From the NCBI GenBank assembly GCA_020634975.1, contig JACKAQ010000003.1:248001-312000 (forward strand): a stretch of 64,000 nucleotides of DNA, in the 5' to 3' direction. This DNA is from JACKAQ01 sp020634975 [NCBI: Calditrichia bacterium]. Its GTDB lineage: Bacteria > Calditrichota > Calditrichia > RBG-13-44-9. Below, in pieces: positions 38,832 through 47,807 of this stretch. Both the position numbers and the translations under genes were made by a program. How positions within the stretch are numbered: the first letter of the stretch is position 1; each line of letters begins with the position of its first letter. The notes beneath the pieces were generated by a model. It saw only the letters and a list, made by a program, of their open reading frames with translations. It was not told the DNA's origin and did no database searches.

Positions 38832-40853
38832 TTATTTCAACAGCACCATTTTTTTGGTGATGTTTTGATTTTCGCCGGTCAGTTTGTAGAAATAGATGCC
38901 GGAGCCGACAGCAACACCTTTATCGTTGCGGCCGTCCCAGGTCAATTCGTAGCGATTTGGCGTTTGGAAACCATTCACCAACGTGCGAATTTGCTGACCC
39001 AACACGTTGTAAACGCTCAACTTATAAGTTCCTGCACTGTTTACAGTATAGCGAATGCTGGTGGTCGGGTTGAACGGATTCGGGAAATTTTGTTCCAGTT
39101 CAAACGCTGTGGGGAGGTTATCATCATCTTCGATACCAACGCTTGAGCCAACATCCAGGGTATCGCGGGGCAGGATTTTTGTGTTCCCAAAACTGAAATA
39201 TCCAAATCCCTGCAAAAATGCCAGGTTGTCGTTCAATGCATAGGTTGAATCGAGGTTGCCACGGAATGCGCTGGCGCGATCGTCAACACGAACACCTCCG
39301 GTGCCGTCGTCGATGGTAAATTCACCGAAATTGCTCGGTGCATCCGGGAACGGATTGGTGACGGTCACGTTTTCAAAACGCAGCAAAACGCTTTCATAAG
39401 GCTCAACATCCGGGGCACCTGTAACCATTTGACCAGTAGTCAGAACAACCGGTTCAAAAGCGCCAACACCGGCATTTACAACAACGCTGTTGGTTACATT
39501 GTTGATGCGAGTGATGCCAAAATCTTCTTCGATGGTTCCGGTAACTTCCACTTCATCGCCATAGATATGGGTGAACGTGCCGTCATTTACCCAAATGCCG
39601 GACCACATATCGGCGGCTTCCTGGATATAATAGTCACCCAAAAAGTCCGTAGAATCGGTCATTACCACACCGCGAACGGTTACTTCGTAGCCATTGTACG
39701 GCGAGACATCAACCCGATATCCGTGGGTATCCTGCAAATCGCGAATACTTAAACCATTTTGGCGAACGGTATACATGTAAACTTGTCCGTTAGTGCGGGA
39801 TGTATCTCCGGGTAATGTGCTGCGATCACCAACATTATCTACTGATGAAATAAAATAGCGAACAAACGCACCGTCTGACTGTGCCGGAATTGCACCTGCA
39901 AATGTATCTGCAACGGCATTCATTCGCAGGGATTGATAGGGTGCATCGTTGATGCTGTAGAACAATCGTGCTTCCTGAACGTTGCCATTGTCTACTATTG
40001 ATGCTTTAACCGTTACGTTATCCGACGGCGTGGGTACACCAACGGTACGATATGCACCGGAAATTACCGGCGGGCTGGAAAGCTCTACTAAATCCAACGT
40101 ATCACGTGGGTTAATTGTATATACCTGACCTGGCGATCCGCTTTCATCGCGAGTAAATCCGTAGACTTCAACTTCTGTACCGTTTGATGGCCATTGGTAA
40201 GCACCGGGAAGTCGATCATGAAACCAGTTAAAATATTCAGCAATGTAAGTAATACCGGTTCCATCGTTGATGGACGCCCAGTTGCCACTAATATTGTTGT
40301 TCACAATTACAGCATTTTCAACTTTAACCCATTGGCTTTCCCATTGTTCGCCGGCAGATTTACTGACCAAATCAGCAGCCGTAAGCACAATCGGATCCGG
40401 CAACGGATTACCTGCCGATTCAATCGTCACCGGAACTACCGGGTCCGGCTGAAAGGGCACACCGTAAATATTGATTTGCGAAAACGTGCTAAACTCCGAA
40501 ATGACGCCGGTAAAGTAGCACACCATTCCAGGCTCAACAAATTGCAGTAGTGTCTGAATTTGGCTGGTATCGTCCTGAACCACAAAAAATCCGTTCCACG
40601 GATCGGTCGGCGTGTCCGGATCAACAATATAAATGGACCAGCGGGCGCCAATCCACAAATCGCGCGGACCGGTCATTACCAGACCTTTAACCACAACCGT
40701 ATCGCCAACAAACGGCGATAAATCATCCGTTCCGGGATCGGAAACAAACTGCAGATCGTAAATGCTAAGGGTATCAAATGCTGCCTGTGCAAAAACGCTC
40801 TGTGATACGCCAATCAGCATAAGCACTAATAAGAATTGTGTCAATTTTTTCAT
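38832..40853 (-). CDS. Secreted T9SS type A substrate with OB-fold-like repeats
   Basis: 673 residues. Signal peptide ending VFAQ. Two regions (about 30-260 and 360-570) share the pattern of extracellular OB-fold domains: GDTVVVKGLVMT, NGFFVVQDDTSQ, WASINDGTG, then EVTVRGVVMTDS, EDFGITRINN, FTIDDGTGGVRVDD. The C-terminus is a type IX sorting domain (ELEQNFPNPFNPTTSIRYTV, LSVYNVLGQQ, LTWDGRNDKG, SGIYFYKL, ending KKMVLLK), meant to be cleaved by a sortase with attachment to the surface. AAGGAG precedes ATG 40853. The OB-like repeats resemble those of YhcR-type extracellular nucleases, but no nuclease domain is seen. Confidence 0.85.
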   Translation of the reverse strand: MKKLTQFLLVLMLIGVSQSVFAQAAFDTLSIYDLQFVSDPGTDDLSPFVGDTVVVKGLVMTGPRDLWIGARWSIYIVDPDTPTDPWNGFFVVQDDTSQIQTLLQFVEPGMVCYFTGVISEFSTFSQINIYGVPFQPDPVVPVTIESAGNPLPDPIVLTAADLVSKSAGEQWESQWVKVENAVIVNNNISGNWASINDGTGITYIAEYFNWFHDRLPGAYQWPSNGTEVEVYGFTRDESGSPGQVYTINPRDTLDLVELSSPPVISGAYRTVGVPTPSDNVTVKASIVDNGNVQEARLFYSINDAPYQSLRMNAVADTFAGAIPAQSDGAFVRYFISSVDNVGDRSTLPGDTSRTNGQVYMYTVRQNGLSIRDLQDTHGYRVDVSPYNGYEVTVRGVVMTDSTDFLGDYYIQEAADMWSGIWVNDGTFTHIYGDEVEVTGTIEEDFGITRINNVTNSVVVNAGVGAFEPVVLTTGQMVTGAPDVEPYESVLLRFENVTVTNPFPDAPSNFGEFTIDDGTGGVRVDDRASAFRGNLDSTYALNDNLAFLQGFGYFSFGNTKILPRDTLDVGSSVGIEDDDNLPTAFELEQNFPNPFNPTTSIRYTVNSAGTYKLSVYNVLGQQIRTLVNGFQTPNRYELTWDGRNDKGVAVGSGIYFYKLTGENQNITKKMVLLK

Positions 40854-40886
40854 CCATTCGCTCCTTTTTTTGGATTGATAATTGAA

Positions 40887-43028
40887 TTATTTGATAATCA
40901 CAAATTTTCCACGGTAAACATCCCCGCCGTCCAAATCTTTCACGGTAAACAGATACAATCCGGTTGCGATCGCCTGATCTGCTTCGGTAACCAGATCCCA
41001 GGCATGTTCGCCTCCGGCAAACACCGTTTTTCCTTCGGAAAACTGGCGATACCATTCGATATCGTCGCCGGTATACGCTTCGCCGTTGTGCACGAACGAA
41101 CCCACCTGATCGCCAGCAAGCGTGTAAATGCGAACCTCGCAATTTTGAGGGAGATTGTAAAAATATAATTTTCGCTGACGTTCCAGCCCGCCATCCCACA
41201 GCGCGTTTACGCGGTAGGGATTGGGATAAACACCAATCTGCCGGTCAGCTTCGTTATTTACCGGCGTTCCGGGGCTTACCACAACGGCGTTTTGCAACCG
41301 GCTGCTTTCGAGGCTCGGCAGATTCAGTTCCACATCGCCGCTGTCGAAAGCAGAAATAGCAAACGCATATTGCCAGCCATTCAACAGATTGTCGATTTCC
41401 AGCTCGTAACGATAGGTGATCGTATCATTTAATCCGGTCTGGAGATTGGGAACAATTTCGGTTATCGGCTCTGCCATCAGCGCTTCGTCCAGTCCGCTGT
41501 CGTAAAATCGCCCATCGATGCGGTCGTATTCCGCAATAAGCTGCATATTTTCGAACAATCCCTGACCGGCAAATTCACCGCCTAAAAAGGAGCGATAAAT
41601 ACGATAACCTTCGAAATCTCGTTCTTTGGAAATCAGGTCGACGGATTTTTCCGCAGTATCGTCCCAGCGCAACACCACTTTCCGGTTTCCGGGAATCACT
41701 TTCAGATTCGGTGGCGATGGCGGTGTTGGCAAAATATAACGATCGAGGCGACCGTTGCCGTTCACATCTTCGGTGGAATCGGTTCCGGCAAAATCGAGAA
41801 TGCCATTGCGATTACTATCTTCGCCGTGATAGGCGCGCTGCGCCCAAGATACGTTTTCCAATAAATTTTTGCGTTGATTAATGGTATCAAACCGGGGTGG
41901 ATCGCCGCCAAATTTACGTCCGCAAACAATTGCAAATACTGCGTTTATGGATTCACCAGCCGGAATCGAAGAAAACGGGCCGGTGCTGATCAAATTCATA
42001 TAATTGCCCGGCTGATTGTTAATTGCCTCATTCGCGATAGCTTCGCCCATGCGTTGGTATTTGCTGGCTTCGTCTGCCGGTGCACGTTCCCAGTCGGCAT
42101 CGCCACCGCTGAACAACCACCAGTTGTTGATCATCTCATTTTGATAGGTTACGCCACTGGGTGTTTCGCCGCCGAGCAAAACCATCGCAACGTAACTGTC
42201 CGCATTGCTGTAGTTGTTGGCGCCGTATTCATATGCATAAATCATTTTAGCGGTATCGTTATTCATAAAACCGATGCCGACATCCGAGTAAAACGGACCG
42301 CCGACACGTGGAGAAATATTGTTGGTATTTCTAACCACCAAATCTGCCCAAAGCCCGACGTATGTATTGTTGATGGGTTCATCGCTCAAATTGGTGATGG
42401 TGTAATTGAGAATTACAAAATCATCGGCAAAGGGGAAATTCCATGCGTATGTTTCCATGTGCACAGCAAGTCCCAGCGGTTGATGATTGGGAATTTGAAT
42501 CGCTGTTCCGGGGATAAACGTATTGGTATCCACAAAATCTGCCACAAAATCCTGATGGCTGATCGCCTCCGGCGAATAAAACGCGTTTGCCGGCAGCGAC
42601 GATCGCTCGCTGATCAGATCGTTTAAATCGGCGGTATTGGTAAATTCAAAATTGGCAGCGCCCGCACCGCCGGACAAACTGGAAATATTGAATGCACCGG
42701 TCGTTACGCGAATGCCTTGCGATGTTTCGCCGCCAACCCACAGCCCGCCGACAAAAATATGTTCAATTGCCGAACCTTTGGGATATTCGCAGGATGGTTG
42801 ATCAATGGGTGTTTGCGACACAAAACCATCGCCAAACGTGCCATAGTTTGTAACCGTCAGGCTAATATTGCCGACGTTGGTAAAATTATCATCGTCATCA
42901 ACCAATACTTTGGCAAAACGGGGATCCTTCAAAAGCGGGGACCGATCTTGCGAAAAAGCACTGCCAAAACAAAGGAAGATGAATGCGGATAACATTAGCG
43001 CTGTAAAATCACGGGGAATTTTTTGCAT
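40887..43028 (-). CDS. Large secreted T9SS-type surface protein
   Basis: 713 residues from ATG 43028 (signal peptide ending SAFSQ; an in-frame TTG at 43046 is less likely). The middle holds aromatic and Asn-rich beta segments and an FN3-like stretch around VVLRWDDTAEKSVD. A calcium-binding-like NGNGRLDRYILP follows EDSNRNGILDFAGTDS, two dockerin/EF-hand-like loops around 450. The C-terminal 100 residues (VYPNPYRVNALWDGG, LYFYNLPQNCEVRIYTLAG, GLYLFTVKD, ending FVIIK) are a T9SS-like sorting domain of the variant type. It lies 34 bases before the next T9SS substrate gene, which it probably shares a transcript with. No enzymatic domain recognised. Confidence 0.8.
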   Translation of the reverse strand: MQKIPRDFTALMLSAFIFLCFGSAFSQDRSPLLKDPRFAKVLVDDDDNFTNVGNISLTVTNYGTFGDGFVSQTPIDQPSCEYPKGSAIEHIFVGGLWVGGETSQGIRVTTGAFNISSLSGGAGAANFEFTNTADLNDLISERSSLPANAFYSPEAISHQDFVADFVDTNTFIPGTAIQIPNHQPLGLAVHMETYAWNFPFADDFVILNYTITNLSDEPINNTYVGLWADLVVRNTNNISPRVGGPFYSDVGIGFMNNDTAKMIYAYEYGANNYSNADSYVAMVLLGGETPSGVTYQNEMINNWWLFSGGDADWERAPADEASKYQRMGEAIANEAINNQPGNYMNLISTGPFSSIPAGESINAVFAIVCGRKFGGDPPRFDTINQRKNLLENVSWAQRAYHGEDSNRNGILDFAGTDSTEDVNGNGRLDRYILPTPPSPPNLKVIPGNRKVVLRWDDTAEKSVDLISKERDFEGYRIYRSFLGGEFAGQGLFENMQLIAEYDRIDGRFYDSGLDEALMAEPITEIVPNLQTGLNDTITYRYELEIDNLLNGWQYAFAISAFDSGDVELNLPSLESSRLQNAVVVSPGTPVNNEADRQIGVYPNPYRVNALWDGGLERQRKLYFYNLPQNCEVRIYTLAGDQVGSFVHNGEAYTGDDIEWYRQFSEGKTVFAGGEHAWDLVTEADQAIATGLYLFTVKDLDGGDVYRGKFVIIK

Positions 43029-43289
43029 ACTGGAAATGGGTCTCAATTTGTTATTCTTATCATCGCTGCCAAACTTATCGATCCGATATTACAGGAGCAA
43101 TTCAATGTAACATCAAAATGACAAAAATGATTATACATTCCATCATCCAGAAAAGCAAGCATAGTTTAAACACAGTTTACCCTTTAATCCATTGGTGAAA
43201 TTTATGCACAAATTCGTCTTGCTTTTTCCGCTGTTTTTTTCGTATTTCAGGAACTGAAAGGACAACAACAACCATTGATAATTCCAGAA

Positions 43290-44651
43290 ATGAATAAATC
43301 TACGCCCATATTACTGATTGCGCTGTTGCTGCCGATGCTGCTTCTCGGACAATCGAATCGCCCGTTAAACATGTTTTATCCGGGCAACATCCGTTTTTCA
43401 TCTTCCATACCTGCGGCACGGTCGCTGGCGATGGGCGGTGGCGCAATCGCCCTGCCGGACGATCCATCGGCGGTTACCATCAATCCGGCCGGACTCGGAA
43501 TATTTTCGCGACCGGCGCTCTCGGCAACCACTCGCTACCTTTACTTTACAGATGCGGAAACCGCTTATCACCCCGCAGAAAATATCGAACCGGACAAAAT
43601 TCTCGATCAAACGTTGATCAGTGCGTTGGTAGTTTGGAAAAATATTCGCTTCGGAAGTTTTCGGGAGACCATTTACGATCAGCGGGTTTTGTTTACCAGC
43701 CCGCAACAATTTGTGGTTTATCCCGGTGAAACATCGACTAACCTGTTGCGCAGAAACTTTCCCTCGCGTGAAATTATTGCCCGAACGCAATTGGTGGAAA
43801 ATGGGATTTCGGTGGGATTTCGGATCGGGTTGCAGTTTACAGCAGGCATTTTATTGCGCCTAACCCGATTGGAATATGGACTTACGGATCGCCAATATTT
43901 CCCGCGCGATATTTCTTCGGCTGCGCCGGGATCAACGATTACATCAGATTTTTCGACCGGAAATTTGTACGCATCACAAACATTTGACGAACGCAGCACC
44001 AAACCGGGCTTTACGATTGGTGTGCTCAACCGCTTTTCCGGGCGACTGGTGGTAGGTGCCGTTTATCATTTTCGCCCGACATTTAACGTGACCGGCGAAA
44101 CATATTTGCCCGCGTTCACCTTTCGCAACGGACAGCAACTCACGGAGTTTCCGGCAGAACAATTTCGTAAAGTCACTTTCAAATGGAATATGCCGGATGC
44201 TTTCGGCGCCGGATTCGCATATAAATATCGCGGATGGATGAACCTCACGCTGGATCTGTGGCGCGTCCGATATTCCGAAATGACCGAATCGTTAGCGGAT
44301 GACGGCTTCACCAATTTGATCCAGAATGATCAAACCGGCAACGCAAATGAGCAGGATTTGTTGTTGGAAGACAGTTGGGAATGGCATGCCGGAATGGAAT
44401 ATATTTTCCGGTTTTTCTCTAAAAATCGTCGCTTTCCGGTGCGATTCGGGTTTTACCGCAAATCAGCCGGCGTGCTCCACAGCGAAGGCAACGCGGATAA
44501 TTTTCAGCAAATTTTCCCCAAACCCTCATCGGAAAATCATTACACTGGCGGGCTGGGATTTTTATTTGGCGATCGCCTGCGTTTTGACGGCGCGATCGAC
44601 ATCTCCGCAAACGGCTTTATTTTTATGGGCACATCCGTTTACACATTCTAA
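43290..44651 (+). CDS. Outer-membrane beta-barrel protein (FadL/OmpP1-like)
   Basis: 453 residues. Signal peptide ending LLLGQ; the mature start carries SIPAARSLAMGGGAIALPDDPSAVTINPAGLGIFSRP, the same layout of glycine-rich and NPAG motif as in FadL/PorV-type barrels. The rest is amphipathic beta strands ending in an aromatic residue (YTF). It is divergent from the secreted-protein operon, so the 260-base gap at 43029-43289 holds both promoters. The start at 43290 replaces the TTG at 43275. The substrate is unknown; a hydrophobic compound channel is the family expectation. Confidence 0.8.
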   Translation: MNKSTPILLIALLLPMLLLGQSNRPLNMFYPGNIRFSSSIPAARSLAMGGGAIALPDDPSAVTINPAGLGIFSRPALSATTRYLYFTDAETAYHPAENIEPDKILDQTLISALVVWKNIRFGSFRETIYDQRVLFTSPQQFVVYPGETSTNLLRRNFPSREIIARTQLVENGISVGFRIGLQFTAGILLRLTRLEYGLTDRQYFPRDISSAAPGSTITSDFSTGNLYASQTFDERSTKPGFTIGVLNRFSGRLVVGAVYHFRPTFNVTGETYLPAFTFRNGQQLTEFPAEQFRKVTFKWNMPDAFGAGFAYKYRGWMNLTLDLWRVRYSEMTESLADDGFTNLIQNDQTGNANEQDLLLEDSWEWHAGMEYIFRFFSKNRRFPVRFGFYRKSAGVLHSEGNADNFQQIFPKPSSENHYTGGLGFLFGDRLRFDGAIDISANGFIFMGTSVYTF

Positions 44652-44890
44652 AAAATCTGGAATAACCCGACGTAATCAATTTTGTGTTTGTAATTCGGGA
44701 ATTCTTCGCGCAAACGCGATTTCAGCACTTTTGTCGATGGTTCAATTGCGAAAACAGTTAACCCATTATCCGGTGTGGACACCCGAACCACCCAACTGAC
44801 TTTGCGCATGATTACGTTCACCGAAATCTGCGGTTTGACCTGCAGGCGTTTGTGCACCGGCCTTTTTATTAATGTTTCCATCATTTGCAT
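44648..44890 (-). CDS. Uncharacterised small basic protein
   Basis: 80 residues. An AAAGGAG site 8 bases before ATG 44890 supports translation. The N-terminus is basic (METLIKRPVHKRLQVKPQ), followed by VNVIMRKVSWVVRVSTPDNG and a C-terminal FPNYKHKIDYVGLFQIF. Not recognised. Its stop overlaps the stop region of the convergent barrel gene by four bases. Confidence 0.5.
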   Translation of the reverse strand: MQMMETLIKRPVHKRLQVKPQISVNVIMRKVSWVVRVSTPDNGLTVFAIEPSTKVLKSRLREEFPNYKHKIDYVGLFQIF

Positions 44891-45094
44891 AAATTACTCC
44901 TTTGTTACGGCTTCCCGTATGTTACAGCGATGTTCGGTTGATAAGATCCGCCCCTGCCATCCGGTGGCGGAGGCGGAATCATTATCGGGTAATTCGCTAT
45001 GGGCGATAGCTTTTTATTAACGATCTACACTTCGGATGTGCATCCCTTGCACAGGTGGCGCAAAGAATTTATCATTCCTCAGCTATTTTAAACA

Positions 45095-45532
45095 TCAGCG
45101 AGAAATCTGATCATTTTGGGACAATTGCCAATCGAGATCTTCGATATATTGGAACAGCAATTCCTGAGTTTCCCGGTACGATTGCAGTTCGGCATTCTGC
45201 AACCACGGAAAAGATTCAGGTTGAACCAAATACGATGACACAATAAACGCCCGGTTCCGCAACCGCTGGTTTGTCGATGTTTGCAGGATTTTGTTCAAAT
45301 CATGATTGGCGGCAGCGTAATCCAATATGGGATAAAACCGCTTCAAAATCATAATTTGTAACATGGCAGATTCCACAATGCCGTCGTTGTGATGCCGCAA
45401 ATTTTGCTGATATGCTTTCAAAGCTTTTGCGACTTCCGGTTGCTGCAGACCCAGCGAGTCCGCTTTTCCGGTTGCGACAAACACCAACGCGGTTACCATC
45501 AACATCGCCATTATTTTCTTACTCAACTTCAT
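45095..45532 (-). CDS. Uncharacterised exported protein
   Basis: 145 residues from ATG 45532 behind GGAGG; the longer frame to 45562 lacks a site. Signal peptide ending near ATGKADS. The mature part is helical (LKAYQQNLRHHNDGIVESAMLQIMILKRFYP; then LNKILQTSTNQRLRNRAF), with spacing reminiscent of short HEAT-like repeats. No family recognised. Confidence 0.65.
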   Translation of the reverse strand: MKLSKKIMAMLMVTALVFVATGKADSLGLQQPEVAKALKAYQQNLRHHNDGIVESAMLQIMILKRFYPILDYAAANHDLNKILQTSTNQRLRNRAFIVSSYLVQPESFPWLQNAELQSYRETQELLFQYIEDLDWQLSQNDQISR

Positions 45533-45692
45533 TACGACTACCTCCATTTTACTGAATGACACAGTGATTAAGATAGATGCGCGCGCGTATATTTTCCGGT
45601 TTCAGCAAAACAATCATCACCAAAATTTCCTGTGAATTTATTTGCTGAAATCAGAAAAATATGAACAAAGACAGTAGCGCAATCGAACCCTG

Positions 45693-45953
45693 TCACTGGT
45701 TTTCAAGAAGTGTTGCCAATTGATTGGCACAATCAACGGAAGGCGCAATGGTTCGTTGGTGATATCCATGAACCGGATGCAACGGAAACTCGGTTTGCAT
45801 CGCCTTAACTGTCACAGAGCCTTCTCCATTGAAAAAGCACATGACAATCTGACGATCCTGAACGAGTTCATATTGCCCATTGTCCAGACGCTGAAAACCC
45901 AACGATAGCAAATGAGAATCTGTTAAAGGTAGTTTATTTGTATGAGTAGCCAT
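45693..45953 (-). CDS. Uncharacterised small cytoplasmic protein
   Basis: 86 residues from MATHTNKLPL; earlier ATG codons in frame (45971 and 46019) have no better ribosome site. The core LSLGFQRLDNGQYELVQDRQIVMCFF looks like a small antiparallel beta unit. Not recognised. A long hairpin lies just upstream (46011-46046). Confidence 0.5.
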   Translation of the reverse strand: MATHTNKLPLTDSHLLSLGFQRLDNGQYELVQDRQIVMCFFNGEGSVTVKAMQTEFPLHPVHGYHQRTIAPSVDCANQLATLLENQ

Positions 45954-46010
45954 TGTGATGTCTCTTTTCATTTTGTAACATTTGTGAAACACAATTGCAA
46001 TCCCGCTTTT

Positions 46011-46046
46011 AAAAAACATCGCCCGGTACGCGACTTACCGGGCGAT
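46011..46046 (-). terminator. Strong hairpin with T tract upstream of the 86-residue protein gene
   Basis: An 11-bp perfect stem (46018-46028 with 46036-46046), seven-base loop, and six T following on the minus strand (46016-46011). It has terminator form for transcripts coming from the response regulator at 46351-47773, but sits only 60 bases before the small gene at 45953, so it could also be an attenuator. Confidence 0.7.
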
Positions 46047-46350
46047 GGGTTGTTACAGGAGGTCCAATCTGCAACTGTCTTCGCTAATAGTAGATACAAG
46101 TGCTGTGCCAGTTTTTGGCTGAATCTGCAATGTGTTATTTATAATCAACTTACAGCAAGCAATCTGTTTTGCGCCAATTTTCACTTGGATGGTACAAAAC
46201 ATGGAATGGAAGCTACGCTCACACGCTTAAGTAATTAAAAAACAGTAATATAACCACAATGGCACATTTGTACCAATTGGAACAAATGTGCCACCCATTA
46301 AAAATCATTGATTTTGATCAGCTTTTGGGAGGTGAAAAAACAGGATTTTC
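46047..46350. other. Gene-poor stretch with a long palindrome
   Basis: About 300 bases without a supported gene. A good plus-strand ribosome-site-like AGGAGG (46059-46064) has no start codon at a usable distance. A candidate sigma-54-like sequence on the minus strand (around 46097-46110) has GT where GC is needed. The main structure is the 34-bp palindrome at 46260-46293. Confidence 0.5.
46260..46293. repeat. 34-bp near-perfect palindrome
   Basis: Arms TGGCACATTTGT (46260-46271) and ACAAATGTGCCA (46282-46293) around a self-complementary CCAATTGG core; only the A/A pair next to the core fails. It lies 60-90 bases after the end of the frameshifted regulator gene. On the minus strand, T-rich sequence follows after about 15 bases. 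Confidence 0.9.
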
Positions 46351-47773
46351 TTACTTTTTGGAGCGAATCAGCCGGTTATTCAACGCTTTGCGGGACATCC
46401 CGATCAGTTGTGAGGCAAGGGTTTGGTTGCCGTCCGCACGTTTCAGCGCTTCTTCGATGAGCATATCCTCAATTTCTTTCATCGATGGGCAACGGATCGA
46501 GAAACACCACGCCTTTGTATTCGCTGCGCTCATGGGTTTGGGCAGATGACGGTGTCGCTCGAATCGGGCTTTCCGCCAATCCAACCCGCACTTTGAATGT
46601 TTCCAGCGACAAAATGCCGCCGGTGTGCAAACTCAACGCGTCATAAATCATCCCTTCCAGCTCGCGGATGTTACCGGGAAAACTGTAGGTTCGCAGCAAT
46701 GTGAACAATTCTTTTGGCGATGTCGGTTTCTTTTTCTTCAATTCGTTGGCTGCTTTTTCGAGAAAATGATCCACCAGCGGCACAATATCTTCCCGGCGTT
46801 CCCGCAGCGGCGGAATATGCACATGGTGGGATTTTAACCGATAATACAAATCCTTCCGGAACGTTCCGGCAGCCTGCATTTCATCGAGATTGCAGTTGGT
46901 TGCCACTACCACCCGTGCATCGGATACTTTGGGCACATCCGATCCGAGCGGATAATATTTGCTTTCCTGCAGCAACCGCAACAACTTCACCTGCGATTCC
47001 ATGCTCAAATCGCCGATTTCGTCCATAAACAATGTGCCTTCCGTGGCTTGTTCGATCAATCCTTTGCGATTGTCATCCGCACCGGTGAAAGCACCTTTTT
47101 TGTGTCCGAACAGCGTATCGGAAAACAGCGTATCGTCCAGCCCTGCGACGTTTACCGTCACAAATTCACCTTTTCGCCGGCTGAGCCGGTGAATCGATTT
47201 TGCGATCAGCTCCTTCCCCACTCCCGTTTCGCCGGTGATGAGCACCGGTAAATAGGTTTGGGCAACTGCTTCCAGATATTGGAAAATCGCCCGCATCGTC
47301 GAATTTTGGGTCACAATTTCTTCGAACACTTCCGGATGCTGCAATTCGCCGGTGAGCAAATATTGTTTGAGCAATTTGTTTTGCCAACGCACTTCGCTCA
47401 TTTCCATCGCGCGTTTTACGGAGCTTACCAATCGCGAATTATCAACCGGCTTCACGATGTAATCGAACGCGCCCATTTTCATGCAATCAACCGCCAGTTC
47501 CACATCGTTAAGCGCAGTGATGATAATCAACGGAATATCCGGATAATCGCGAATAATCTGTGGCGCAAGTTCCTCGCCAGGCAAAAACGGCATGCGCATG
47601 TCCAGCGCAACCAGCGAAAATTCCTCGCTTTTCAGCATCCCCTGCACTTCCCGGCTGTCCGAACAGGTTTGGATATTGTTAAAACCGGCGGATTTCAGGG
47701 TCAGTTTGGCGCTTCGTAAAAATTGTTCCTCGTCATCAACGAGTAAAATCGGATACACAGGATAAGTTGTCAT
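46351..47773 (-). pseudogene. Frameshifted NtrC-family sigma-54 response regulator
   Basis: The first frame (47773-46469, 434 residues) encodes receiver (ILLVDDEEQFLRSA; LVALDMRMPFLPGE with the acceptor Asp) and AAA+ domain (GETGVGKE, GAFTGADD, TLFMDEIGDL), then runs into a false tail. The DNA-binding end is intact but in another frame: SMKEIEDMLIEEALKRADGN and QTLASQLIGMSRKALNNRLI, reaching 46351. Removing one base in the GGG run/adjacent T at 46486-46489 joins LDPLP to SMKEIE and gives a normal 473-residue protein. As written, the product could hydrolyse ATP but not bind its enhancer. A single-base assembly error is equally possible. Its kinase lies 34 bases upstream. Confidence 0.82.
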
Positions 47774-47807
47774 AATTATTTGTTTTTATTTCATTTAGCT
47801 GTTTGTA

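Noticed and set aside
44905-44982. Minus-strand 25-codon frame encoding a proline-rich peptide (MIPPPPPDGRGG start) just upstream of the gene at 44890
   Set aside because: No ribosome site, no conservation evidence, and another frame over the same bases is also open; too short to support.
46097-46110. Possible minus-strand sigma-54 promoter upstream of the 86-residue protein gene
   Set aside because: The -24 box TGGCAC is good, but the -12 position reads GT instead of GC and a strong hairpin lies between it and the gene.
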